Positions 1-6,805 of a stretch of 11,405 bases of DNA are shown here, one piece after another. Position 1 is the first letter of the stretch. Each line of letters opens with the position of its first letter. The DNA is from SVQP01 sp045594445 (lineage in GTDB: Bacteria; Bacillota; Clostridia; Oscillospirales; CAG-272). A program made the position numbers and the translations under genes. Below the pieces are notes generated by a model. The model saw nothing but the letters and a program-made list of their open reading frames with translations, searched no databases and had not been told where the DNA came from. Location: the NCBI GenBank assembly GCA_045594445.1, contig JAZNYL010000007.1, positions 1-11,405 of the forward strand. The letters run 5' to 3'.

Positions 1-46
1 ATGTAAGCCTCCCCGCTGGGGAGGTGGCGCAAAGCGCCGGTAGGGG
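1..46. repeat. GC-rich hairpin repeat at left edge (REP-like)
   Basis: Two adjacent small hairpins are visible. The first pairs CCTCCCC (8-14) with GGGGAGG (18-24) around a 3-base loop; the second pairs GGCGC (26-30) with GCGCC (34-38) around AAA. A GGTAGGGG tail follows. The arrangement (short stem, GGAGGTGGC, second stem, GGGG tail) resembles dispersed intergenic repeats I associate with gut Clostridia, but copy number cannot be tested here. The element may continue beyond the window. No ORF is supported in it. Confidence 0.45.
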
Positions 47-83
47 TTCCCATACGGACGCTCTTTCACCAAGAGCAGAGCGT

Positions 84-110
84 GAAAAAGCCACCATTTG
101 CGTGGTGGCT
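84..110 (-). terminator. Intrinsic terminator of the CPBP/hydrolase unit
   Basis: On the minus strand AGCCACCA (110-103) pairs with TGGTGGCT (96-89) around a 6-base loop, giving a perfect 8-bp stem, and is followed directly by TTTTT (89-85, the first T shared with the stem). It lies about 50 nt past the stop codon of the 159-818 gene and is correctly oriented to end its transcript. The other strand lacks an equally good T-tract. Confidence 0.85.
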
Positions 111-158
111 CATTTCAAATAATTCGTTAATTTTTCAGCCCGATGAGTAAGTACTTTT

Positions 159-818
159 TTATTTCAGCCTCGGCTTCCACCGCAGGCTTTTCCAATAGCG
201 GTTCATGAGCAGTGACACATTTGCCACGGTCTGCTTGAATTTGAATTTTTCCGAGTGCTTGGTAAAATAGGGGGATGGCATATCCGAGAGCGTCAGGGGT
301 GCATAGAAATGCCCCTCGTAAATCTTGTAGCGGTTCAGATTGCGCGCAAGTCCTCGGATCGAATAAAAGCGGTCGGGGGAAATGCCCGCGCCGGTCATGG
401 AAATCAGCTCTGTGGCAAAATCCACGCAGGTGTGGCATTTGTCCAGTGCCACGCGACGGCGGAACATAAAAGAGAGCGCGCCGATGTAATTGTATACGTA
501 ATCGTTTGCCTCGGCCTCGTAAGCCAGCAGGCGGTCACGGATGACGGTATATTGCGCGTCGGTGACCGGGATGGCGCAGATCTGCACCGTGGCAGCCGTA
601 TTGCGACGAATGTAACGCTCGGGCGTTTCCACCACGAAACCTCCGCAAAAGGGGGTGTCGTCGTAGCGGCGCGCAAACGAGTAAAGCGTTTGCAGATTGC
701 CGTCCAGCGAGATGGATACGTGATTGTAACGGTGGCGCGTCATGGCGCGGATGCACTTGGCAATCATATATTGCGTGGAAGAGAAAACGACGTAAACGTA
801 TTTCGGGGAATCGGTCAT
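159..818 (-). CDS. Putative permuted papain-like (NlpC/P60-type) hydrolase
   Basis: A 219-residue protein with no obvious signal peptide or long membrane helix. The order of likely catalytic elements suggests a circularly permuted papain-like or NlpC/P60 fold. A His-containing strand comes early (NHVSISLD, His33), and a Cys at the start of a helix comes late (CHTCVDFATELI, Cys131 as candidate nucleophile, Cys128 nearby). Such proteins cleave peptide, amide or thioester bonds, but this substrate is unknown. The C-terminal tail (about 185-219) is rich in Lys and Arg. The ATG at 818 is set by a near-perfect ribosome site, AAAGGAGGTGG (835-825), 6 nt upstream. The stop codon of the upstream protease gene (837-839) lies just behind that site, so the two genes are co-transcribed. 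The fold call is from motif order only; a conserved protein of unknown function is the fallback. Confidence 0.7.
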   Translation of the reverse strand: MTDSPKYVYVVFSSTQYMIAKCIRAMTRHRYNHVSISLDGNLQTLYSFARRYDDTPFCGGFVVETPERYIRRNTAATVQICAIPVTDAQYTVIRDRLLAYEAEANDYVYNYIGALSFMFRRRVALDKCHTCVDFATELISMTGAGISPDRFYSIRGLARNLNRYKIYEGHFYAPLTLSDMPSPYFTKHSEKFKFKQTVANVSLLMNRYWKSLRWKPRLK

Positions 819-836
819 GAGCCTCCACCTCCTTTG

Positions 837-1514
837 TCAGATGCTGTAGAACATGATGATGCCGATCAGATTGGTTGCCAGATTGGATGCCATGTGCACA
901 AGCCAGGAGGGCAACAGACTCTTGGTTTTGTGGTTGAGAAAGGCGAAAATGCAGCCGCCCAAGGCCATGCCAAAAAGGGCGAGCGCGAAGATGACGGGCG
1001 AGAGCCAGCCGTCCATAAACGCGATGTGATAGGCCGAGAACATAAGGGCACTTGCCACGTAAGCAAAGGGAACACCCAAGGGCAGCATGCCAAAAAAGCA
1101 AAAGCCGCGGAAAAAGAATTCCTCCAAAAGGGAATTGACAAGGGCGATGTAAATGGCCACGAAAATAAAGTTCTCGCGCGTCACGCCCGCGTCGGAGGTT
1201 ACCGAGTCGGTGACGGATGAAAAGTCAATAAAGCCGCGCAGGGCAAAGAATGCGATCATGATCACGGCAAAGACGCCAAATGCAAGCCCGAGCGTCAGCG
1301 CAAGGTGCTTTTTTTGAAGTGAAAAAAGCTGCTTTGGCGATAAGGACCTGGTGCATATCAAATAAATGATGGGAATGGCACCGAACAGAAGGAGCTTGAT
1401 CGCGCTTTTGATCGCGTAAGGTGGGGAGAGCACAGCGTCCACAAGCCCCATGCAAACGCATAGCGCAAGCGTCAGAATCAGGATGATAATTGCATTTTTC
1501 TTGGATTTTTCCAT
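837..1514 (-). CDS. CPBP-family intramembrane metalloprotease
   Basis: A 225-residue hydrophobic protein with several membrane segments: roughly 7-28, 37-54, 70-92, 115-130, 143-165, 172-193 and 207-222. It shows the family's motif set: EEFFFRG (Glu131, Glu132, Arg136), an FSAYH segment (His163), and HMASN (His207, Asn211). These residues are the predicted metal and catalytic site of CPBP/CAAX-protease (Abi) proteins. Bacterial members process or protect against peptides such as bacteriocins, or act in envelope regulation; the substrate here is unknown. The ATG at 1514 is preferred over an upstream in-frame start at 1739 because GGAGGGA (1527-1521) sits 6 nt before it and a sigma-A promoter lies directly upstream, inside the longer reading. 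It is the first gene of a two-gene unit with the putative papain-like hydrolase. Confidence 0.88.
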   Translation of the reverse strand: MEKSKKNAIIILILTLALCVCMGLVDAVLSPPYAIKSAIKLLLFGAIPIIYLICTRSLSPKQLFSLQKKHLALTLGLAFGVFAVIMIAFFALRGFIDFSSVTDSVTSDAGVTRENFIFVAIYIALVNSLLEEFFFRGFCFFGMLPLGVPFAYVASALMFSAYHIAFMDGWLSPVIFALALFGMALGGCIFAFLNHKTKSLLPSWLVHMASNLATNLIGIIMFYSI

Positions 1515-1520
1515 GATATC

Positions 1521-1527
1521 TCCCTCC
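1521..1527 (-). promoter_or_regulatory. Ribosome binding site deciding the CPBP start
   Basis: GGAGGGA on the minus strand, 6 nt before the ATG at 1514. With the promoter just upstream it rules out the longer in-frame reading that starts at 1739. Confidence 0.8.
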
Positions 1528-1539
1528 AATCCGCGCCTT

Positions 1540-1568
1540 ATTATAGCATACCCCCACGCCCCCGTCAA
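1540..1568 (-). promoter_or_regulatory. Sigma-A promoter with extended -10 for the CPBP unit
   Basis: Minus strand: -35 TTGACG (1568-1563), a 17-nt spacer, then -10 TATAAT (1545-1540), preceded by TGC to give an extended -10. The expected transcript start is near 1533, leaving a leader of about 20 nt that ends in the ribosome site. The -10 is a perfect consensus and the -35 matches 5 of 6. The stretch upstream of the -35 (about 1570-1620) is AT-rich, which may act as an UP element. Confidence 0.88.
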
Positions 1569-1665
1569 GCAATTTTCGGACGATTTAAGAAAACCTTCAT
1601 GTTTGTGAAAGCTTTGTGAGCAACGGTGCCCTTCGAGCGGCATCTTGATGGTGAAGAGTGACATG

Positions 1666-1768
1666 CGAAATGCACGTAGGGCGGGGGCTTGCTCCCGCAG
1701 CGCCACCCCGAGTGTCACCCTGAGCGGAGGGCGGGGCATTCGTGAATGCCCCCTACGGTTGACATTCG
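1666..1768. repeat. Inverted-repeat intergenic element (MITE/REP-like)
   Basis: About 103 bp bounded by imperfect inverted termini: CGAAATGCACGTAGGG (1666-1681) against the reverse complement of 1751-1768, sharing CGTAGGG and CGAA(A)TG. Inside are a GCGGG/CCCGC hairpin (1681-1698), a GTGTCACCCTGAGCGGAG stretch (1712-1729), and a strong hairpin of GGGGCATTC (1733-1741) with GAATGCCCC (1744-1752). There is no convincing ORF. It sits between the operon terminator and the CPBP promoter. The layout suggests a non-autonomous small mobile or REP-type repeat; no clear target duplication is visible. Confidence 0.5.
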
Positions 1769-1772
1769 GAGA

Positions 1773-1806
1773 AAAAGAACCGAGACCTTTCGATCTCGGT
1801 TCTTTT
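1773..1806 (-). terminator. Terminator hairpin of the large operon
   Basis: A perfect 13-bp inverted repeat: AAAAGAACCGAGA (1773-1785) with TCTCGGTTCTTTT (1794-1806) around an 8-base loop. Read on the minus strand it ends in a T-run (1776-1772, mostly inside the stem) and begins 2 nt after the stop codon of the 1809-4307 gene. The A and T flanks could let it also work on the plus strand. Confidence 0.82.
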
Positions 1807-1808
1807 CT

Positions 1809-4307
1809 TTATGCGGTCACGATGCTGTCCGCTTTTTGCAATCCAAGCTTTTTGACAGCGTCCTCGCGCATTTTGTACTTGAGTATCTTACCCGCTGCGT
1901 TCATGGGGAAGGAGTCCACAAAGTCGATATACTTGGGCACCTTATGGCGTGCCATGTGATCCAGAATATATCCCTTCATTTCCTTTTCGGTCATAACCTC
2001 ACCCTCTTTGAGGATGATGCAGGCCATGATCTCCTCGCCGTACTGCTCGTCGGGCACGCCGATGACCTGTACGTCCTTGACCTTGGGATGGGTATAGATA
2101 AATTCCTCAATCTCCTTAGGGTAAATATTTTCACCGCCGCGGATGATCATATCCTTGAGTCTGCCCGTGATACGGAAGTTTCCGTCCTCGGTCATAGCCG
2201 CAAGGTCGCCCGTATGCAGCCAGCCGTCCGCATCAATGGCGGCAGCGGTCGCGCGGGGCATTTTGTAATAGCCCTTCATGATGTTGTAGCCGCGGGCCAC
2301 GAACTCGCCGTTTTGTCCAACGGGCATCTCTTCACCCGTCTCGGGGTCCACCACCTTGCATTCTATCTCGGGCAGCGCACGGCCAACCGTGCCCACGCGG
2401 ACCTCCAGCGGGTCATCGGTCGAGGACATGGTGCAGCCCGGAGACGCCTCGGTCTGACCGTACACGATGGTAATTTCGCTCATGTGCATCTTGTCCACCA
2501 CGTCACGCATGACAGAGATGGGGCAGGGGCTGCCTGCCATAATGCCTGTACGCATGTGCGAGAAATCGGTCTTGGCAAAGTCGGGGTGCTCAAGGAGTGC
2601 TATAAACATGGTAGGCACGCCGTGGAAGGCGGTGATGCGCTCCTGATGAATGCAGGCAAGCGCAGGACGCGGAGAGAAATAGGGCAGGGGGTAGATTGAA
2701 ACGCCGTGCGTCATGGAGGCCGTCATGGAAAGCACCATGCCAAAGCAATGGAACATGGGCACCTGAATCATCATGCGATCCGCGGTGGAGAGATCCATGC
2801 GGTCGCCGATGCACTTACCGTTGTTGACGATATTGTAGTGCGTCAGCATAACGCCCTTGGGGAATCCGGTCGTACCCGAGGTGTACTGCATATTGCATAC
2901 ATCGTGCGGAGAAACGGTTGCCGCAACGCGGGTCAACTCCTCGCGTGGGGTATTCCCGGAGTAGGTCAGAGCCTCTTCCCAAGAGAGAGCACCCGGTTCT
3001 TCAAAGCCGCAGGTGATCACGTGGCGAAGGAAGGGCAAGCGCTTGCAATGCAGGGGCTCACCTGCAGGAGTTTCTGCCAGCTCGGGACAGAGCTCTCGGA
3101 TGATCTGACGGTAGTTGGAGTCTCTGTAGCCGTCAATCATGATCAGCGTGTGCGTATCCGACTGACGCAGCAGGTATTCTGCCTCGTGGATCTTGTACGC
3201 GGTGTTCACGGTGACAAGCACGCCACCGATCTTGGTGACCGCCCAGAAGGCGATGTACCATTCGGGAATGTTGGTCGCCCAAACTGCCACCTTTGCACCC
3301 GGACGAACGCCCAGGGAAAGCAGTGCACGCGCGCACTTGTCCACGTCACGGCGGAACTGTGCGTAGGTGCGGGTATAGTTGAGCGTCGTGTACTTGAAGG
3401 CGTACTGGTCGGGGAACAGCTCTACCATACGATCCAGCACCTGCGAGAAGGTCATGTCAATCAGGGTGTCCTTTTTCCAGACGTACTTGCCGGTGTGTGC
3501 TTTGTTGTCGTACAGGTGATCCTGCGCACGCGCGGTATTGGCAAATCGCTCCATATAGGTGGAGAACTGCGTCAGAATGATCTCGGGATCGGCAAGATCG
3601 GGAATCCAGTCAGGATCCCATTCAAGAGATACGAATCCGTCGTAGTTGACCGAGGAGAGCGCGCGAACCAGATCCTCCATAGGGAGGTCGCCCTCACCCA
3701 TAAAGCAGTATTCGCCGTCCTTGGCGTCACGAACGTGCACGTGCTTGACGTACGCGCCCAGATTGGTAATGGTGGTCTCGGGGGATTCTCCTGCTAAAAT
3801 GCAGGTGTTATACATATCCCAGAGTGCGCCCAGGCTGTCACTTGCAAAGCGGTTGAGAATCCCGCGCAGCGTGTCGGTATGCGCAAAGCAGCCCGCGGTC
3901 TCAAGCAGCAGCGTCACGCCCATCCTTTCGGCATAGGGCAAAAGCGGCTCAAGGTTTTTACAAACGGTATCAAAGCAATCTGCTTCGTCGGTGCGGGTGT
4001 GCACGCGCACGAAGGGTACGCGGAAATCGGCTGCCAGCTCAATATAGGAGCGCAGAATGCCGGTATAGTCACTCTCGGGATCCGAAAGATCGGCCGAGGT
4101 ATCAAAGCATACGGGGGTAACGTGATTGTCAATCAGCGTGTGCGTGGTCAGGCGCGCATTGGCCGCATCAAAGGGCTGGCCGGGTGCGCCGAGCGTGTCG
4201 GCAACGTCGTAAAGCTCCAGACCCTGCATGCCCGTCGCATCGCAAAGCGCAAGCAGATCGGCATAGGAGCAGGACGTCCATTTACGGTTGGAAAACGAAA
4301 GCTTCAC
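1809..4307 (-). CDS. TIM-barrel (sugar isomerase/AP endonuclease 2-type) fused to acyl-CoA synthetase
   Basis: An 832-residue uninterrupted fusion. Residues about 1-255 form a xylose-isomerase-like TIM barrel with the usual metal-ligand pattern: Glu136 (LLLE), Asp164 (WDMYN), His189/His191 (KHVHVRD) and Glu229 (SLEW). A linker (about 256-283) leads to a full-length adenylate-forming ligase (about 284-825). Its motifs are YTSGTTGFPKG (475-485), YGQTE (616-620), HTGD (698-701), GRLKD (715-719) and AAGK with catalytic Lys807. The ligase half resembles fatty-acyl-CoA synthetases and should activate a carboxylic acid to acyl-CoA through acyl-AMP. The barrel's substrate is unknown. The start is GTG at 4307, overlapping the stop of the preceding gene as GTGA, with AGGAGG (4320-4315) 7 nt before it and lying within that gene's last codons, so translation is probably coupled. 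It is the last gene of the operon. Substrate class (branched-chain or aryl acid) is inferred from neighbours. Confidence 0.9.
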   Translation of the reverse strand: MKLSFSNRKWTSCSYADLLALCDATGMQGLELYDVADTLGAPGQPFDAANARLTTHTLIDNHVTPVCFDTSADLSDPESDYTGILRSYIELAADFRVPFVRVHTRTDEADCFDTVCKNLEPLLPYAERMGVTLLLETAGCFAHTDTLRGILNRFASDSLGALWDMYNTCILAGESPETTITNLGAYVKHVHVRDAKDGEYCFMGEGDLPMEDLVRALSSVNYDGFVSLEWDPDWIPDLADPEIILTQFSTYMERFANTARAQDHLYDNKAHTGKYVWKKDTLIDMTFSQVLDRMVELFPDQYAFKYTTLNYTRTYAQFRRDVDKCARALLSLGVRPGAKVAVWATNIPEWYIAFWAVTKIGGVLVTVNTAYKIHEAEYLLRQSDTHTLIMIDGYRDSNYRQIIRELCPELAETPAGEPLHCKRLPFLRHVITCGFEEPGALSWEEALTYSGNTPREELTRVAATVSPHDVCNMQYTSGTTGFPKGVMLTHYNIVNNGKCIGDRMDLSTADRMMIQVPMFHCFGMVLSMTASMTHGVSIYPLPYFSPRPALACIHQERITAFHGVPTMFIALLEHPDFAKTDFSHMRTGIMAGSPCPISVMRDVVDKMHMSEITIVYGQTEASPGCTMSSTDDPLEVRVGTVGRALPEIECKVVDPETGEEMPVGQNGEFVARGYNIMKGYYKMPRATAAAIDADGWLHTGDLAAMTEDGNFRITGRLKDMIIRGGENIYPKEIEEFIYTHPKVKDVQVIGVPDEQYGEEIMACIILKEGEVMTEKEMKGYILDHMARHKVPKYIDFVDSFPMNAAGKILKYKMREDAVKKLGLQKADSIVTA

Positions 4308-5707
4308 GCGCGTCCCTCCTCGTAAACGATCTTATTGAGCGCGTCAAGATATGCACGAATGGATGCGCCGATAATGTCGGTGGAGATACCCTGACCTGCG
4401 TGCAACGCGTCGCCCGAGCGCAGCTTGACCAGCGCAGAGCCGACTGCCTCGCGGCCTTCGGTCACAGCGTGGATCTGGAAGTCGTCCAGCTCGTAGTGGT
4501 GTCCCACGATCTGCTCCAGCGCCTTGAATGCTGCATCAATCGGACCGTCACCAAGCGAGATGGCCTGCAGCACCTTGCCGCTCTTGTCCACCGTGATATG
4601 CGCGGAGGACTCGAAGGTATTGCCGCTGTTGGTCACGTAGGAGATCAGCTTGTAGGTAGAGGGCACCTGCATGGCAACGGCTGCCACGATGGTGTCCAGC
4701 TCGCGCGTGCCGATGACCTTGTTCTGTGCAATTCTCTTGCATTCCTCAAAGACGCGATTGGAGTCCTCGGAGGAGAGTGAATAGCCCAGCTTTGCTACCT
4801 CGGCAAGCACGGTATATTTGTCGGTCTGTGCGTCCAGACGGACGCCCTCGCCGTCGGTCTGCACCGTGGGCATGGACTTGTTGCCCGCCTTTTTGTCAAA
4901 CAGTGCTGATGCACCCTTGGCGCAGCTCTTGGCCTCGGTGTAGAGCACCGAGGTGGTCACATCCAGCTGCTCGCTTCTCTGCGCGAGAATGGCCAGCACA
5001 TCGCCCGTATTGGGAGCCTCGGCGCCGTGGCCGCAGACAGAGATCTGCGAAATGCCTGCCTGCAAAGCCTCCAGCGAGGTAGCAAGCGCCAGACCGCAGG
5101 CATCCGAGCAATGCAATCCCATCGTAACGGTTTCCAGCGCGGGAACGTCAGCTTTGAGCTTATTGATAAATGCGATCATCTCACCGGGCAGCGCGTAACC
5201 CTCGGGATCGCACAGCGTCACGGTAGAAGCACCTGCCTCGATGGCAGCGTTGATACAGCCGGTCAGAATGGTGTAATCGCTGCGCATGGTGTCGCCTGCC
5301 ACGAATTCCACGTCGGGGCAGAGTGCGCGCGCCGCTGCAATGCCGTTCTTGACCGTGTCAAGTGCGCCTGCGGGCTTGAGATGATAGAAGAATTCCAGCT
5401 GCGCCTGCGACATGGGCAGAGCCATGGCAAGCTTTTTGTTCTTTGCAAAGCTAATCGAGGCATACACCTCTTCAGCGTCAGATCCATCGGGCGCGATGTG
5501 CGCGCACAGTACGGTCTCGGTCAGAACAGAGGCCACGGTGCGCGCCAGCAACGCGTCTGCCTTATGGCTTTTCATCTGCGGAAGCGTGATCTGCGAGACG
5601 TGCATTCTGCCAAGCAATCTTGCTGCCTGCACCTTTTCGCGGAAGGAAAGTGCGTCGGCTGCTGCCTTTGTGCAAAGAGTGATATCGTTTATAATGAGAG
5701 TGCGCAT
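4304..5707 (-). CDS. Isopropylmalate-synthase-like protein with LeuA regulatory domain, degraded active site
   Basis: A 467-residue protein with the layout of isopropylmalate/citramalate synthases. An HMGL-like barrel spans about 1-275, for example GDTMRSD (138-144) and CDPEGYALP (166-174). A linker region follows, then a clear LeuA dimer/regulatory domain (about 352-463: GDGPIDAAF, STDIIGAS, AYLDALNKI). Key catalytic motifs are missing. The N-terminal TLRDGEQ motif reads TLCTKAA (10-16), so the metal-binding Asp and the Arg are lost. The HxHND motif reads HCSDA (199-203), losing the second His. The NGxGERxGN loop reads CGHGAEAPN. It may be a non-catalytic leucine-sensing relative or an enzyme with changed chemistry; a normal LeuA role is doubtful. 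ATG at 5707 follows GGAG (5719-5716). It lies between ilvE and the TIM barrel-ligase gene, sharing 4 bases with the latter. Confidence 0.85.
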   Translation of the reverse strand: MRTLIINDITLCTKAAADALSFREKVQAARLLGRMHVSQITLPQMKSHKADALLARTVASVLTETVLCAHIAPDGSDAEEVYASISFAKNKKLAMALPMSQAQLEFFYHLKPAGALDTVKNGIAAARALCPDVEFVAGDTMRSDYTILTGCINAAIEAGASTVTLCDPEGYALPGEMIAFINKLKADVPALETVTMGLHCSDACGLALATSLEALQAGISQISVCGHGAEAPNTGDVLAILAQRSEQLDVTTSVLYTEAKSCAKGASALFDKKAGNKSMPTVQTDGEGVRLDAQTDKYTVLAEVAKLGYSLSSEDSNRVFEECKRIAQNKVIGTRELDTIVAAVAMQVPSTYKLISYVTNSGNTFESSAHITVDKSGKVLQAISLGDGPIDAAFKALEQIVGHHYELDDFQIHAVTEGREAVGSALVKLRSGDALHAGQGISTDIIGASIRAYLDALNKIVYEEGRA

Positions 5708-5725
5708 GATGGTTTCTCCAAGTTA

Positions 5726-6793
5726 TCAGATTTCGTATGTCCAGCCCTTGTTGTCAGCAATCTTGCCCCACTGAATACCGGTCAGGGTATCGTACAGAGA
5801 CTGAGTCACAGCGCCGATCTTGCCGCCGCTGACGGGATAGCGAACGCCGCCGTAGCAAAGCTCGCCAATGGGAGAGACGACTGCGGCAGTACCCGTGCCC
5901 CAAGCCTCCTCCAGCGTGCCGTTCTCGGCAGCCGCGATCAGCTCGTCAACCGAGAGGCGTCTCTCGGATACGGGATAGCCCGCGTCGCGCAGCACCTCCA
6001 GGCAGGACTTTCTGGTAATACCGGGCAGGATGGAGCCGGAGAGTGCGGGGGTGACGATCTCGCCATTGATCTTGAACATAACGTTCATCGCGCCCACCTC
6101 TTCAATGTACTTGCGCTCCACGCCGTCCAGCCAGAGCACCTGAGAGTAGCCCTGCTTTTCGGCCTTGTCGCCGGCTCTTGTGCTGGCTGCGTAGTTGCCG
6201 CCGCACTTGATGTGTCCCGTACCGCCCTTGACGGCGCGCACGTCCTCGGATTCGATCATGATCTTAACGGGGTTGATGCCCTCCTTGTAGTAAGAGCCGC
6301 TGGGCGAGGCGATGATCATAAAGACTGCCTCGTTGACGCCGTGTACGCCAAGGTAGGGGTCGTTGCCGAACAGGAAGGGACGGATATAGAGCGAGGTGCC
6401 CTCGGTATGGGGAACCCAAGCCTGCTCGTGGCGGATAAACTCGGTATAGCACTGCAGCGCGTCCTCCTCGGGGATGGCGGGCAGGCAGAGTCTTTCTGCG
6501 GAAACGTTCATGCGGCGAATGTTTTCCAGAGGTCTGAACAGCTGCACCTTGCCGTCGGAAAGGCGGCGGTAAGCCTTCAGGCCCTCGAAAATCTCAGCGC
6601 CGTAGTGCAGAACGGTAGAGGCGGGATGCAGGGAAATGTTGCCGAAGGGAACGATTCTTGCATCGTGCCAGCCTTCCTGCTTATTGTAGTCCATGACAAA
6701 CATGTGATTGGTGAAATAGCGGCCAAAGCCCAGCTTGCTCTCCTCGGGCAGCTCCCAGGTCTTGTCGTTTTCAATGATCTTGATATCCAACAT
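5726..6793 (-). CDS. ilvE: Branched-chain amino acid aminotransferase
   Basis: A 355-residue fold-type IV PLP aminotransferase, full length for the longer (type II) BCAT group. Visible marks are the N-terminal LHYGAEIFEGLKAYR region (62-76), the PLP Schiff-base lysine in GHIKCGGNYAAS (Lys196), YIEEVGAMN (229-237) with the PLP-ring Glu, the SGSILPGITRKS phosphate-binding segment (252-263), and WGTGTAAVVSP (298-308). It interconverts valine, leucine and isoleucine with their 2-oxoacids using the glutamate/2-oxoglutarate pair, in the cytoplasm. The ATG at 6793 follows AAGGAGA (6807-6801), which overlaps the stop codon of the upstream gamma-subunit gene. Sitting directly after a 2-oxoacid oxidoreductase, it probably supplies or consumes that enzyme's 2-oxoacid. 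Confidence 0.96.
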   Translation of the reverse strand: MLDIKIIENDKTWELPEESKLGFGRYFTNHMFVMDYNKQEGWHDARIVPFGNISLHPASTVLHYGAEIFEGLKAYRRLSDGKVQLFRPLENIRRMNVSAERLCLPAIPEEDALQCYTEFIRHEQAWVPHTEGTSLYIRPFLFGNDPYLGVHGVNEAVFMIIASPSGSYYKEGINPVKIMIESEDVRAVKGGTGHIKCGGNYAASTRAGDKAEKQGYSQVLWLDGVERKYIEEVGAMNVMFKINGEIVTPALSGSILPGITRKSCLEVLRDAGYPVSERRLSVDELIAAAENGTLEEAWGTGTAAVVSPIGELCYGGVRYPVSGGKIGAVTQSLYDTLTGIQWGKIADNKGWTYEI

Positions 6794-6805
6794 GATTCTA
6801 TCTCC

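Noticed and set aside
59..82. Hairpin-forming stretch (CGCTCT...AGAGCG) as an RNA gene
   Set aside because: Only short competing stems are seen, with no tRNA arms or known ncRNA pattern; most likely flanking sequence of the terminator and repeat.
127..438. Minus-strand 103-codon frame overlapping the end of the 159-818 gene
   Set aside because: It sits inside the better-supported gene in another frame, has no ribosome site and no recognisable motif.
255..1220. Plus-strand open frame of 321 codons opposite the CPBP and hydrolase genes
   Set aside because: Antisense register shadow; low-complexity, His- and Gly-rich composition and no initiation site.
1515..1739. N-terminal extension of the CPBP protease to 1739
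   Set aside because: The extension covers the promoter and ribosome site and its translation does not look like a membrane or signal sequence; the ATG at 1514 is better placed.
3450..3530. Possible sequencing-error join between TIM barrel and ligase
   Set aside because: The frame reads through without a stop, the linker composition looks like protein, and there is no start with a ribosome site for a separate ligase at the junction. It remains a point to verify.
1746..3797. Two plus-strand open frames (1746-2699 and 2706-3797) opposite the TIM barrel-ligase gene
   Set aside because: Both lie in the codon-for-codon antisense register of a well-supported gene and show no domain motifs.
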